From: Ciona savignyi | Taxonomy: Eukaryota > Chordata > Ascidiacea > Phlebobranchia > Cionidae | DNA length: 64,000 nt | Direction of reading: 5' to 3' | Assembly (NCBI GenBank): GCA_000149265.1 | Contig: CH003407.1 | Span: forward strand, 1,192,362-1,256,361 | Shown: piece by piece, positions 46,621 to 57,365 of the stretch | Layout: every line of letters starts with the position of its first letter | Numbering within the stretch: the stretch's first letter is position 1 | Notes under the pieces: model-generated | Told to the model about the DNA's origin: nothing | The model's database searches: none | The model's input: only the letters and a program-made list of their open reading frames with translations | Translations under genes and position numbers: made by a program

Positions 46621-48195
46621 TGGAAGCAATATAAAAATGGCTTTCTCCGGTTTCCTCCACGTGCTCAATGCCCAGATATAAAACTTATAACGGTGTCCAG
46701 ATTTTCGAATTGCATCGTTTTGGGTGTAAGATAATCGCGCTAGTAGCAGCAATTGCTGATCAGTTATAATAATGAAGATTTCTAAACTAAGAAAATCTTA
46801 TCAAAAATACTTAATTAAAGAATGATTAAAATTCCAATTTATTACAGGCGTCAATCATCGCATTGAAAGTCACGTGGACTTACTTTAGCTCGACGCGCAC
46901 CATTGCGCACATAAAGCAAGCTGACGTAACGACTTCCCGAAATATATTTGTTTCACCGTCCAGCTGATCAAACACCAAAGTTATTAAATAGAGGAGGAAC
47001 GATTTAATCATCAATTGCGAGATTTACTTTTGGCCGTATCTATATTTATTGCTGTATTATTATTTCAAAGATGGCAACAAATAAGCAACCGAAAATACTG
47101 CTAGGGCACGTTTATTCAATTGTGTTGACTTTAATAATTGTTTTTTTTTATGTTGAAAGTCAATTTCTCTGATGCAGTTTGTAATTGTATTAATCCATGT
47201 TGCATATGACATATAATGTATGTTTTATATCGTAAAAAACGTAACTTGCGTTTTGTGTAGCCATCAAACCGTTTAGCCGGTACAATGACAAGGAGGTTTC
47301 TTGCAAAGAGTAAGCACAATCAATCGGGGGCATCGTTAAGTGTCATGCGCCGCACTGCTTGTCAATTATGAGCCAGTCATGTGGCCGAATGGTTAATGGG
47401 AACAACCCAAAAACCAATTGCTATATCAAAAACGCTATTGATGACAAGTCCATTACGGCTTTTCGATACTTGGCAACGTAAATGAAAAAAGATTAGCCGG
47501 ACTAATGCATGCCCCTCCCTCGAATTAGTGGCGAACTTTGGTCAGGTTTAAAACTTAGAAAGATCAAAACTTAAAAAGTTGAAATTTTTATGTACAGAAG
47601 TGCCGTTTACGGGCCTAGTGACGAAATAATTACATGTCCGTAATTTACCACGGTATAAATAATAAAGATTTGTATAATTTGGGAGGATGAATTTATGAAC
47701 TGTTGTTAGAATAACCAGTCATTATAGATCATATTGTGATGGACGTAGTTACTTGGTATATCGTATATAATAGTGGGGTACTTTGTTACTACGGCGATTT
47801 CGTTCTTTTATCCTGGTTTTATTAGGTGATAAACAGCTTTGTCGTTTCGTGCCCGCGGTCGGGCCATCGGAAGTAATCTTCGCTTTTCTATCCATCTGTG
47901 ACAAAACAATGATCTATATGGGTTGGGATTATTAAATTCCGACAAAGTGGATGTTTTTAGTGAAGCTACGGCCATTGGCGGGAAATTAACCGTTGTCTAA
48001 TAAACTCACTAAGGTAAACGTAAACATATACCCGATATTAACTTTCCTAAACCACCTGAAATATTTTGAACCCAGGTCGTCGTGCCTGTTTCAGCACACC
48101 ACTTGGTAAAATTTGGCATAAACCCTCCTTAAACTTGTAATAAATGTTTGTACGTAGGTCAACATGTATAAGCTGCACTCCATTAAGATTAAGGT

Positions 48196-48671
48196 GCTAC
48201 AGGCAGGCCCGGTGCTAGGAACCGCGAGGCCCAATTAGAAATGTGATGGCGGGGCCCCTACTTTTCATAGCAAAATTTATGGGTGTTTATATATCATAAA
48301 ATACATACCAGTACATACAAACTACAAAAATATACTTTTAATACTTGCTGTAAAATAAATTAAAGGTAATGTGGATGCTTATTTACGATATATTGTTTTA
48401 CTTCCAAACATATATATATATATATATTGGTTAGCAACCATATTTATTATGACGTAACAGGCAGACACAGAAATATAAATTTGACTTAGTTACGATGCAT
48501 AACAAATTGATATTATAAGAAAGAATAATATTTCACTTTTTATTTTACGTTCAGTAGTATTTTAAACCTCGTAATACAGAAAGACCCCCGCTAGCGCGGG
48601 GCCCCTTCAAGGTGCGGGGCCCAATTTGGTCTAATCGGTCAAATCGGCCTAAAACCTGCCCTGGCTACAGG
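48196..48671. mobile_element. hAT-type element, copy 1 (460 bp, 8-bp TSD)
   Basis: The element is 48204-48663, starting CAGGCCCGGTGCTAGGAACC and ending CAGGGCAGGTTTTAGG (minus strand). GCTACAGG duplicates lie at 48196-48203 and 48664-48671. Subterminal GGGGCCC blocks are GC-rich. It is non-coding. Confidence 0.92.
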
Positions 48672-48709
48672 ATATTAAACCGTGTACAACACATATATAA
48701 AGTTATTCT

Positions 48710-48995
48710 TAATAGGATAGGATAGGATATTCATGTTTATCTCCGTGAATGGATAAACCAAGGGGATTAACACACGGACAATCGTCAGATCACCTCGAGC
48801 CTACTATTGGGTTACCGGAGCTATTGAAGTGTGTTGTTTATGATTCACCCGCATTAAATTTGGTAGAACCCATTAAATCTCTTGGTTCAGAAAATATCCG
48901 TTAAGTGCTTTACTCAAGAACACAACCGACTAGCTAGCGACCAGTTTCGTACTTGAACTTCGGCTGAAAGACGACAGACTATAACCCATCAGACT
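48710..48995 (-). mobile_element. tRNA-derived SINE
   Basis: This is a full-length minus-strand copy with the AGGATAGGATAGGATATTCA tail at left. The GTTAACACACGG-type body is present, and the degraded head reaches about 48995. It coincides with the N-gap in the opposite arm of the inverted repeat. Confidence 0.82.
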
Positions 48996-49251
48996 AGTAT
49001 GTCGGACAATAACCATGGCCGTGATACCCAGATATATACAGCGGATATGATACCCCCAGATATAATACCATACTCATGTGTTTTTAGCAATTATAGTCAA
49101 GTTACCTTCTGCCCACAACCGGGTCCGAACTATGAAAGTGCAGTGTGTATTTATGGCTTTCTTTTGATTCAAAGAGTGTTTTAAATGCATTTTTCTTTCC
49201 TTTTTTATTTTTTTCTGAGTAACACTCGCGACATGCATATAATGGAGAGTA

Positions 49252-49588
49252 AGTAAGAACAGGCCCGGTGCTAGGAACCGCGGGGCCCAATTACAAATGT
49301 GATGGCGGGGCCCCTACTCTTCATAGCAAAATTTATGGGTGTTTATATATCAACCATATTCATTATGACGTAACAGGCAGACACCGAAATATAAATTTAA
49401 CTTAGTTACGATGCATAACAGATTGATATTATGAGAAAGAATATTATTTCACTTTTTATTTTACGTTTCAGTAGTATTTTAAACCTCGTAATACAGAAAG
49501 ACCCCCGCTAGCGCGGGGCCCCTTCAAGGTGCGGGGCCCAATTTGATCTAATCGGTCAAATCGGCCTAAAACCGGCCCTGAGTAAGAA
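49252..49588. mobile_element. hAT-type element, copy 2 (321 bp, 8-bp TSD)
   Basis: The element is 49260-49580, the same family as 48204-48663 with an internal deletion. AGTAAGAA duplicates lie at 49252-49259 and 49581-49588. The opposite arm of the inverted repeat (near 52380-52395) has the empty site. Confidence 0.92.
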
Positions 49589-49919
49589 CCAAGGTCAAAT
49601 TTTAGTAACCTAGTTAATATGTTGTGCGTAGGCTTTAATTTTGCAAATACTCAAAGGATTATTTTGTAAATACTCTAAGGATTATTTTGCAAATACTCAA
49701 AGAAGAATTCCCGGAAAGATATATAATAATATAAAAATCCGTTTTCTCAAGACTACGGACTATGTACTTCAAATTTTACAGAAAGTTGTAAGTGCATAAA
49801 TTAACCTAGAAATGCACAAATGGACTTAAAATAACGCAGACTAGTCCTGGAAATCGGAAAAATAGTAATTCCCTATGTAAATATAATCCACAATGTCCAT
49901 GTATATATGAAATATCCAA

Positions 49920-51410
49920 ATACCTTAAACCAATATAAATCAATATTATCTATACGAACAAAATATCCCGCCAACTGATAATTATCCTGAACCATTTTCT
50001 TGAAAATCTCCAAAATATACACCAAAAACTGAATCCCACCCAAACCAGTGATCAGTCTATACTCTATACTTTTACGCCCTAAACTTTTATGCCTGGCTTA
50101 AAAATCATCGATGAAGAAATCAAGTCCACAATTTTTGTTTCTAGGAACGAAAATTTTAGCCGAGAAACGAAAATTTCGTTTCCAGAAACGAAAATTTTGT
50201 TTCCAGAAGCGATAACGAAAAGTTTCGTTTTGATGTTATTTTTACGACATTGTGTTTATTAATACATACCTGACACTTCTCTCTATTGTCAATCTTAATT
50301 AAAATCATTAGTAATGGCTAGGTGTTTTTATCGGTTGCACACATTTAAATCACGTAGTATTGTAGGTTAATACATTTATTATTTATTTAAATCAATGGAA
50401 CAAATACATTATCTTAGTATAAAAGATCTCAACTACATTTATTAACTGCACACGCAATCTCTTTTACTTGAAATTGTTGTGATATTGAACAGTCAACCTT
50501 AACTAATCATATATAGATCGTAGAACGGTTGGACGAACATGATAACCCTAAATTCATTTAGGATAACTACAATTTTAGTTTCTGGAAACGAAAATGTTAG
50601 CCAAGAAACGAAATTTTTGTTTCCGGAAACGAAAATTTTGATTCTGGAAACGATGACGAAAAGTTTCGTTTTTAAGTTAATTTTTACACATTTTGTCTAT
50701 AAATATATACCCGACACTTCTCTATAATATCAATCTAAAATATATTTATTATTTATGGCATGTTGCTTTCTTATTTATCGATTGTATACAGTTAAATCCA
50801 TCTTTAATCCCATTTGTTTATATTACCGCGCGAGAAAAGTGTTTTTATTTTGAATATGGTAGGTTTATACATTTATTTTTTTGTAAATGAATAGAACAAA
50901 TTCAGTATTGTGCATTTTCTTAAGCAGTATTTAACGTCTTTTCATGTACAACTAAAAATTGTTTTTGGAAACGATTATTTTGTTCTCAGAAACGATTTTT
51001 CCAAGGTATCGTATTTTGTGCTCACCGTCATCAACTAGTGGTAGAAATGAAAATAAAGAAACAGAATTTATGTTTCTAAAAATTATTTTTGTTTCCAGAA
51101 ACAAAAATCACAAATTAGAAACGAAAATCGTTTTTTGGAAACGGAATGAGAAACAAAAATTTGTAAGTGCATGCAAAAGGATAGGCGCTACCGTTCCCGA
51201 ATACCTTAAACCAATATAAATCAATATTATCTATACGAACAAAAATATCCCGCCAACTTATAATTATCCTGAACCATTTTCTTGAAAATCTCCAAAATAT
51301 ACACCAAAAACTGAATCCCACCCAAACCAGTGATCAGTCTATACTCTATACTTTTACGCCCTAAACTTTTATGCCTGGCTTAAAAATCACCGATGAAGAA
51401 ATCAAGTCCA
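49920..51410. repeat. About 210-bp direct repeats bounding a GAAACGAAA-rich region
   Basis: Direct copies at 49920-50128 and 51201-51410 are almost identical. Between them, clusters of GAAACGAAAATTTCG-type palindromic motifs occur at about 50140-50225, 50575-50680 and 50960-51150. No clear target duplication flanks the pair, so a tandem duplication is as likely as an LTR-like element. No reverse transcriptase or other coding region is present. Confidence 0.7.
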
Positions 51411-51434
51411 TGTTAAAACAAGACACAGTGATTG

Positions 51435-51739
51435 CTCTGGACCGGTGGTTCTTAACCTTTTTAACCGATCAACTATTTCTAAGCTGACCCAAATATATAT
51501 GCGGACTCAAATCATGGGTATGAAAAATAGAGTTTTTCATAATATTTACCAAAAAAAAACATTATTTATTCGTTTATTTGACACAAAGATAAAGATGACG
51601 AAATGGGAGTGTTTTATGTATATTTGTAATAAAGTATGCACTGACTTTTGGCAAAATCAACTGTGCGAGCGGACTCATCCAAGCCCTTCCATGGACTCAA
51701 ATGAGTCCGCGGAATCGTGGTTGAGACACTGCGCTGGAC
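51435..51739. mobile_element. hAT-type MITE (289 bp, near-perfect 8-bp TSD)
   Basis: The element is 51443-51731, with left end CGGTGGTTCTTAACC and right end CAGTGTCTCAACCAC (minus strand). The flanks CTCTGGAC and CGCTGGAC match at 7 of 8 bases. The open frame across it is incidental. Confidence 0.8.
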
Positions 51740-51792
51740 GTGCGATTGGTTTTTATGGACTTGTTTAACCTTGTCATGTTGTTTGTTTGTAC

Positions 51793-51890
51793 GGTCGAAG
51801 GGCCGAATGCTTAATGCGACCGATACATATACAGACTTACCTGCAAAAAACGGCCTTATAGCAACGGGTTAGAATCTTAGGCCGCTAAAA
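51793..51890 (+). mobile_element. tRNA-Ser/Leu-like repeat head
   Basis: GGTCGAAGGGCCGAATGCTT, then AATGCGACCGATACATATAC and an AACGGCCTTATAGCAACGG segment, match the second SINE family. Confidence 0.5.
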
Positions 51891-52099
51891 AATGTTGTTT
51901 GTTAAATATAGAACAATCGACTATCCTCTACATTGACAGTGAAATCTCACGCTGAGATAAATCTAGGATTAACAATATAAAACAGAGCGTTGCAATTATT
52001 CGAACGCTGGAGAAAAAAAATAAAACCAAGACAAATTAACGGATATGGATTCTAATTGCCAATGGCATAAGAGGTACAAGATTATAAATACGTATAGAT

Positions 52100-52945
52100 A
52101 TACATGGACATTGTGGATTATAATAACATATAGAATTACTATTTTTCCGATTTCCAGGAGTAGTCTCCGTTATTTTAAGTCCATTTGTGCATTTCTGGGT
52201 TAATTTATGCACTTACAACTTTCTGTAAAATTTGTAGTACATATATAGTCCGTAATCTTGAGAAAACGGATTTTTATATTATTATATATATCTCGCTGGG
52301 AATTCTTCTTTGAGTATTTGCAAAATTAAAGCCTACGCACAACATATTAACTAGGTTACTAGAATTTGACCTTGGTTCTTATTTACTCCCCATTATATGC
52401 ATGGCGCGAGTGTTACTCAGAAAAAAATAAAAAAGGAAAGAAAAATGCATTTAAAACACTCAAATAAAAAGAAAAATAAAGAAAATATAAAAAAAAGAAA
52501 GCTAAATAAAAAGAAAGCCATAAATACACTCTGCACTGTATAGTTCGGACCCGGTTGCGGGCAGAAGGTAACTTGACTATAATTGCTAAAAACACAAGAG
52601 TATGGTATTATATCTGGGGGGTATCATATCTGCTGTATATATCTGGTAGGATATCACGGACATGGTTATTGTCCGACATACTAGTCTGATGGGTTATAGN
52701 NNNNNNNNNNNNNNNNNNNNNNNNNNNNNNNNNNNNNNNNNNNNNNNNNNNNNNNNNNNNNNNNNNNNNNNNNNNNNNNNNNNNNNNNNNNNNNNNNNNC
52801 AGCTTACATGTTGACCTACGTACAAACATTTATTACAAGTTTAAGGAGGGTTTATGCCAAATTTTAACAAGTGCTGGGCTGAAACAGACATGACGACCTG
52901 AGGGGTTCAGTATATTTCAGGTGATTTAGGAAAGTTAATATCGAT
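52100..52945. repeat. Right arm of the large inverted repeat, with assembly gap
   Basis: This is the reverse complement of parts of 48035-49908. It includes an N run at 52700-52799 where the left arm carries a SINE and a hAT element. Confidence 0.85.
52700..52799. other. Assembly gap (100 N)
   Basis: Exactly 100 Ns are present, probably an arbitrary gap size. It falls inside an inverted repeat at a SINE position, where assembly commonly breaks. Confidence 0.99.
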
Positions 52946-55860
52946 CATTTTATTACAGTGCTAAGCATAAAATTCGTTGACCTCTTAGCTTTCCTCGGGG
53001 GTCAAGCACAAAATGCTTATTCCACTTAAATTAGGGATGGCTGTGTTAAAACCAAATTCGTTCATTGTTATATCAGAAAAGTTTAACCCTTTTGGAAACG
53101 AGATTTTGTTACGCAGTTTGCGAGCTTGGCCGTGTATGCTTTGAAATGCTCTAGAGCCTCGCGTGTTATATTAAGGGAAAAGTGTTTAACACTATAGTTG
53201 TTCAAAATAAAATTTCCAAAAATTCGGAATTTTTTATTTTTTGATGACGTCACTATCTGGGAGTCACGTCATATTCTTTTGTATACATTTTATAGTTTTT
53301 AATCTATTGACAATACAGCCGAACTTACTTTTACAAAGTTGCTCAGAAACAAATTTTCATTAAGTATGTTATGACTTAGGTTTGATGACGTAATCATAAT
53401 AATATTACGTCACTAATTTCATGTTGCAGGTCCACCCACCCAAAAGTTTTTTTTATTAAAAATGTTAGAGAAAAAACTTTTAGATTCATTTCAAGCCCAC
53501 ATTGCCCTTTCTTACTACTTTTCTTTGAAATTAAAATATACTTGAAGTTTTTGGAAAACATTGCGGACTATAACAGTAAATATATATTCAAAATTTGGAC
53601 GTAGTATTCTATAAAAATATTTTTTGTAAGAGTTTTCGCTGAAAAGTAGACCAAAAAAATCATAAAATTCGAAAACATTAGCTAAGAAACTAAAAATAAC
53701 AATAGAAATTAGGAAAATTAAATTGTTTTTATATTATTGCGGGCTTTTATGGGTTATTTTAAAAGTATTTTTAATGTTATTTAATCATTTTTTTAATTTT
53801 TTTAATTTAAAATAAATTGACACTTTCAGTCCTAAAAATATCGAAAAACTAGAAATATCGACAATAAAATACCCAAAATTCGAAAAAACAGTAGACTTGA
53901 TTATATAATTGGACAATTTCCCTGGCGTGATTTATCCACAAGTTGCCACTACATATCTAGTACCTATTAACTTACCCTTTTAAAAGGTTTAACTCATTAG
54001 TTCATTTCATTCTATGGTGAGTAAAGGCAGATTGATCAATGCGATTAAGTGTAGGCGTGTTTTCCTAAACATAGTACATGTTGGGAATGGTGTATCTAAA
54101 TCTATTTTGTTTGCATTAAAATTCACTATCGATTTGTAAGTGTCTATCCGATTTATACACGTGATAATCGACTTTTATAGAATAGTCGGTGCTGGACATT
54201 CGCAAAATGCCAATCATGCTTATATTCTCTTGGGTCTCTTGGTAATTTCCATGACGTAATTTACCCAGAATTTGCCACCCCAGATCCAAAATTTTAGCTA
54301 ACACGTCCGGTAAATTTTACTCGATAGGACATTTGCTTCCTTATTATATACAGCGTAAATTTGACTGATTACTAATTCCCGTGGGATTTGATAATTGGAG
54401 ATTTCTTTGAAAAGTGTTTAAAGATAGGTGTTGGACAAACGCAGTGTTGTACATCTTTTAATTTTTAGAAACTTGAAGTAAAAATTCCTGTCTAATCCAT
54501 AAAGCCAAAAATATAATGTATGGGGTATAATGTATTTGAACCATTTGTTTGCATGGTAATTCACCATCAATGTGTGTTGGTTTTAAGGGTTTAGGATACG
54601 ATACTCTTGTTTAACTGTTTAACACGGGCAATCATCGGAAAACCTCGCGCCAACCGTGGGGTATGTAGAGTCCATTGGACGTATTTTTCAGATTATTCTA
54701 TTTATCTATTTCTTTCTTAACAGACAAATAAATAATTTTATTGAAATTAAATTAATGGGAATTTTCCGAATATGGTTAAAGATAGGAAGGTATACTGCGT
54801 ATGCATTCTTTTTGTTCGTATTCAGATTTTCCATCTATTTATTTTGATTTTAAGCTGTTTTATACCTTAAATAATAGTGAAAATTTGATTTATTATGCTT
54901 ATTCTATTTTCGTGGATTTCCCGGTGCTAAACTGGGTTATTTTAATTCAAATTTTGACTTATTAATTCATGTAATACAGCTTTTATTTTCTTTTGCATTT
55001 AAGGTTAGTATTTCTTTTCAATCCGGAGATATCGGCAATAACGCCAAAAGTATTAAAATTAATCCGATATTTAACATTTCACCCTATAGCGGTAATTCCC
55101 CTTATGGTTTTTATATAATTAAAGACGTTGTTAACTATTGGTATGCCAGTTAGAATTATTAAAAAGTATCAACCTGAATAGATAACTCGTTTTACCCGAA
55201 ATTCGAAATCGAATGTATCTAAAAATCGAATGGAATAAATTACCGGAGTAGAAAACTGGGTAACCAATCTTACAAAAGAAATACTATGTCGCTTTTGAGT
55301 GACGTTTAGACGCTTTCAACACACTTGCAGCCATTTTTTTAATTTTAATCATAATTAAAACTACATTGCGTTGCTGCAAACTAAACCGTCAACCTGAAAT
55401 TTTATTTTTCTTATCCTTAACTTTGAATCATTACACGCAACATCAGAAATTGCTGTAATATTTTCAATGCTATTCTTAATGTTGCTATCTAAAATACATA
55501 ACACACTTCTATCCACAATGTAAATTATTGACTAAGTACTGTTCTCGACAACTGTCTACGTAAGGAGTTGCAATAATGTGAAAAAAATCGCCTGTTGGTT
55601 GTTCAGAATTGAACAGAAATCGTGACAATTTAAAACTTTTCGTATTTATTCAAGAAAAAATTATACATACCAAAAACATTAGAAGAAAATCTTATAAATT
55701 TAAGTTTCCGAAGGAGAAATATAAATATAATATGTACAGTTTAATGATTATTGATTTGAGCTATGGACACAATATTTAACCATACTGTTGAATTCTATAT
55801 TAATCACTACAAATATAACAATTATATATACATTTCTTATAACTAATTATAAACTACAAA
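52946..55860. other. AT-rich intergenic region
   Basis: No supported gene. It contains a SINE fragment (about 54587-54662, minus) and a segment (about 53880-54020) whose inverted copy lies at about 58957-59105. Confidence 0.55.
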
Positions 55861-55950
55861 AGCATTATAGGTGATAGATGGGCTCTTTGCCAAAACTGTT
55901 TTTTTGTATCCAAATTGGTATACATAGTTTGGCTTTGACAGTTCCGGCTT

Positions 55951-56298
55951 TTAGAGGAGTTTTATAGCAGTTTGGAATTTGCCTATCTTTTCCAGTAGTG
56001 CTAAGATTGATTCCGGATGTTCGATGGCCTTGCACACGATTATCGAGACCTTTTCCATGGCGAACTTCAGCAAATCCTTCACCGTGTTCAAGAGAGACTC
56101 CACAATATAAAATCCTGTTTTTACAACGGATTCGACAAAATCGATAAGGCGGTATATTCCCGTCATCAGATGTCCTGGAATGAGTACGCCCGCAGCACAA
56201 ATTCCAGCAAAGAGTCCTTTCGCAATGACACCTATTTTACCATTTTTAAAGTCTGCACAGTATGCAAAGTCAGCCCCTTCGACGGGTTGCTTATTCAT
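55951..56298 (-). CDS. Possible single-exon gene for a 115-aa hydrophobic/amphipathic protein
   Basis: I do not recognise the family. The frame opens with ATG at 56298 and ends at 55951. The sequence shows a Gly/Ile-rich hydrophobic stretch (GVIAKGLFAGICAAGVLIPG, about residues 23-42). It is followed by regularly spaced hydrophobic residues (FVESVVKTGFYIVESLLNTV, and KVSIIVCKAIEHPESILALL), consistent with membrane-associated amphipathic helices. It is the longest frame with protein-like composition in the last 20 kb. A TATATATAA motif lies about 80-90 bases upstream on the minus strand, and an ATTAAA polyadenylation-like signal near 55745. A CRE-like motif cluster sits about 0.9-1.2 kb upstream. 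No homology evidence is available, and chance cannot be excluded. Confidence 0.45.
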   Translation of the reverse strand: MNKQPVEGADFAYCADFKNGKIGVIAKGLFAGICAAGVLIPGHLMTGIYRLIDFVESVVKTGFYIVESLLNTVKDLLKFAMEKVSIIVCKAIEHPESILALLEKIGKFQTAIKLL

Positions 56299-57174
56299 TC
56301 TAGTTTTTTTAGTGCTAGACTAGCCTAACAAAAATTCTAGAAAAGTAGAACATAGTTATGGCGATAACACTTTTCGTTATATATATTTTCAATATATTCG
56401 ATATCTATTTTAAAAAAGCGAATGGACAAATTGGGTTATTTTATGATTTCCTTAAAATACTCATTTAGTTTTTATTTCGTTTTTTTATGCGTCACGCTGG
56501 TGACAGGCATGTACGGTCTCATTTTTTTATGTCAATTTAAGCTGTTTCTTAGTATACAGCTGTGAAAAATAGCCAGTGTTAAAACGCGGTTAAATAAAGC
56601 TAGCCTGAAAAATTCGTTATAGCACCTCATACTTACAGTCGAGCTGATTTAAACTGAAGTTTATATGGAACTACTGTAAACCTACTTTGTCGCGCATTAC
56701 GTGAACGACCTTCTTCTAATATCGCCTATTATGCTGTACGAATCCTTCAATGATAAAGTTGGTGCCTATTGTAACGTACAATACAATAATACTGAATACA
56801 AGCTAATTTTAACCGTCCACAATCACAGACATATAAAACTGAACTTCAATTTTTTTTGTTTAAGTAAATTTATGCGAAACAGGAACAAACAAAGAATGCG
56901 GAACTACACCTCAATCCAAGCGTGTAAGTGCTTAGTTGCGACAAATTGTGCAATAGTGAAAATAAGGAACTAACATGTGTATACTTTTTACTTCGGTGTC
57001 TAGAAAAATTGTTTAAAAATTTGTGTCAATAAAAATATAGTTTTGCTGTTTTTTTCGTAACATCATCTTTGTAAATCTGTAGCCTTAATCTAGCCTCAAT
57101 ATTCACTCATAAATCGATTGAAAGTGTTGCACACATAACGTACAAGTTGAGAAAGCAAACTTTTATTGGCCGCT

Positions 57175-57365
57175 GGTCGTTGACGTCACTTTTACAATGC
57201 GCGAGCAAGTTTTAAAGATTGTGACATCACATAAGCTGACGTATGGGCGACGTCAACGGTTCAGGTTCAGAAGTAATGACGTAGGAATCGTTGGCGTAAA
57301 TCAAACGGTGATGACGTAATAGTGGTGGAAATAATGTTGTTTTGTGACGTGACTAAAGCAACATC
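57175..57365. promoter_or_regulatory. Cluster of CRE-like TGACGT motifs, cluster A
   Basis: Motifs include TGACGTCA at 57181-57188, GACGTCAA near 57250, TGACGTAG at 57277-57284, TGACGTAA at 57312-57319 and TGACGTGA near 57346. A further TGACGTCA lies at 57533-57540. The full site binds CREB/ATF-type bZIP factors. Use here is inferred from density only. Confidence 0.5.

Larger units (their letters stand above)
42737..48030. other. Barx downstream region, no supported gene
   Basis: About 5.3 kb holds only short chance frames. It contains a SINE (43390-43670), several tRNA-like repeats (near 42215, 44000, 45893, 46390-46620, 47374), and a short GC-richer segment at about 45190-45430 with TTATCT and AGATAA sites. 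It may hold Barx regulatory DNA. Confidence 0.5.
48035..49908. repeat. Left arm of a large inverted repeat
   Basis: Its reverse complement matches 52100-52945, except for the two hAT copies and the SINE inserted in this arm. The right arm contains the N-gap at the position of the SINE. The loop between arms is about 2.2 kb. Confidence 0.85.

Noticed and set aside
49920..51410. LTR retrotransposon
   Set aside because: The direct repeats lack matching target duplications, and no gag or pol-like coding sequence lies between them.
52608..52829. 73-codon frame across the N-gap
   Set aside because: It is built from undefined bases and has no evidential value.
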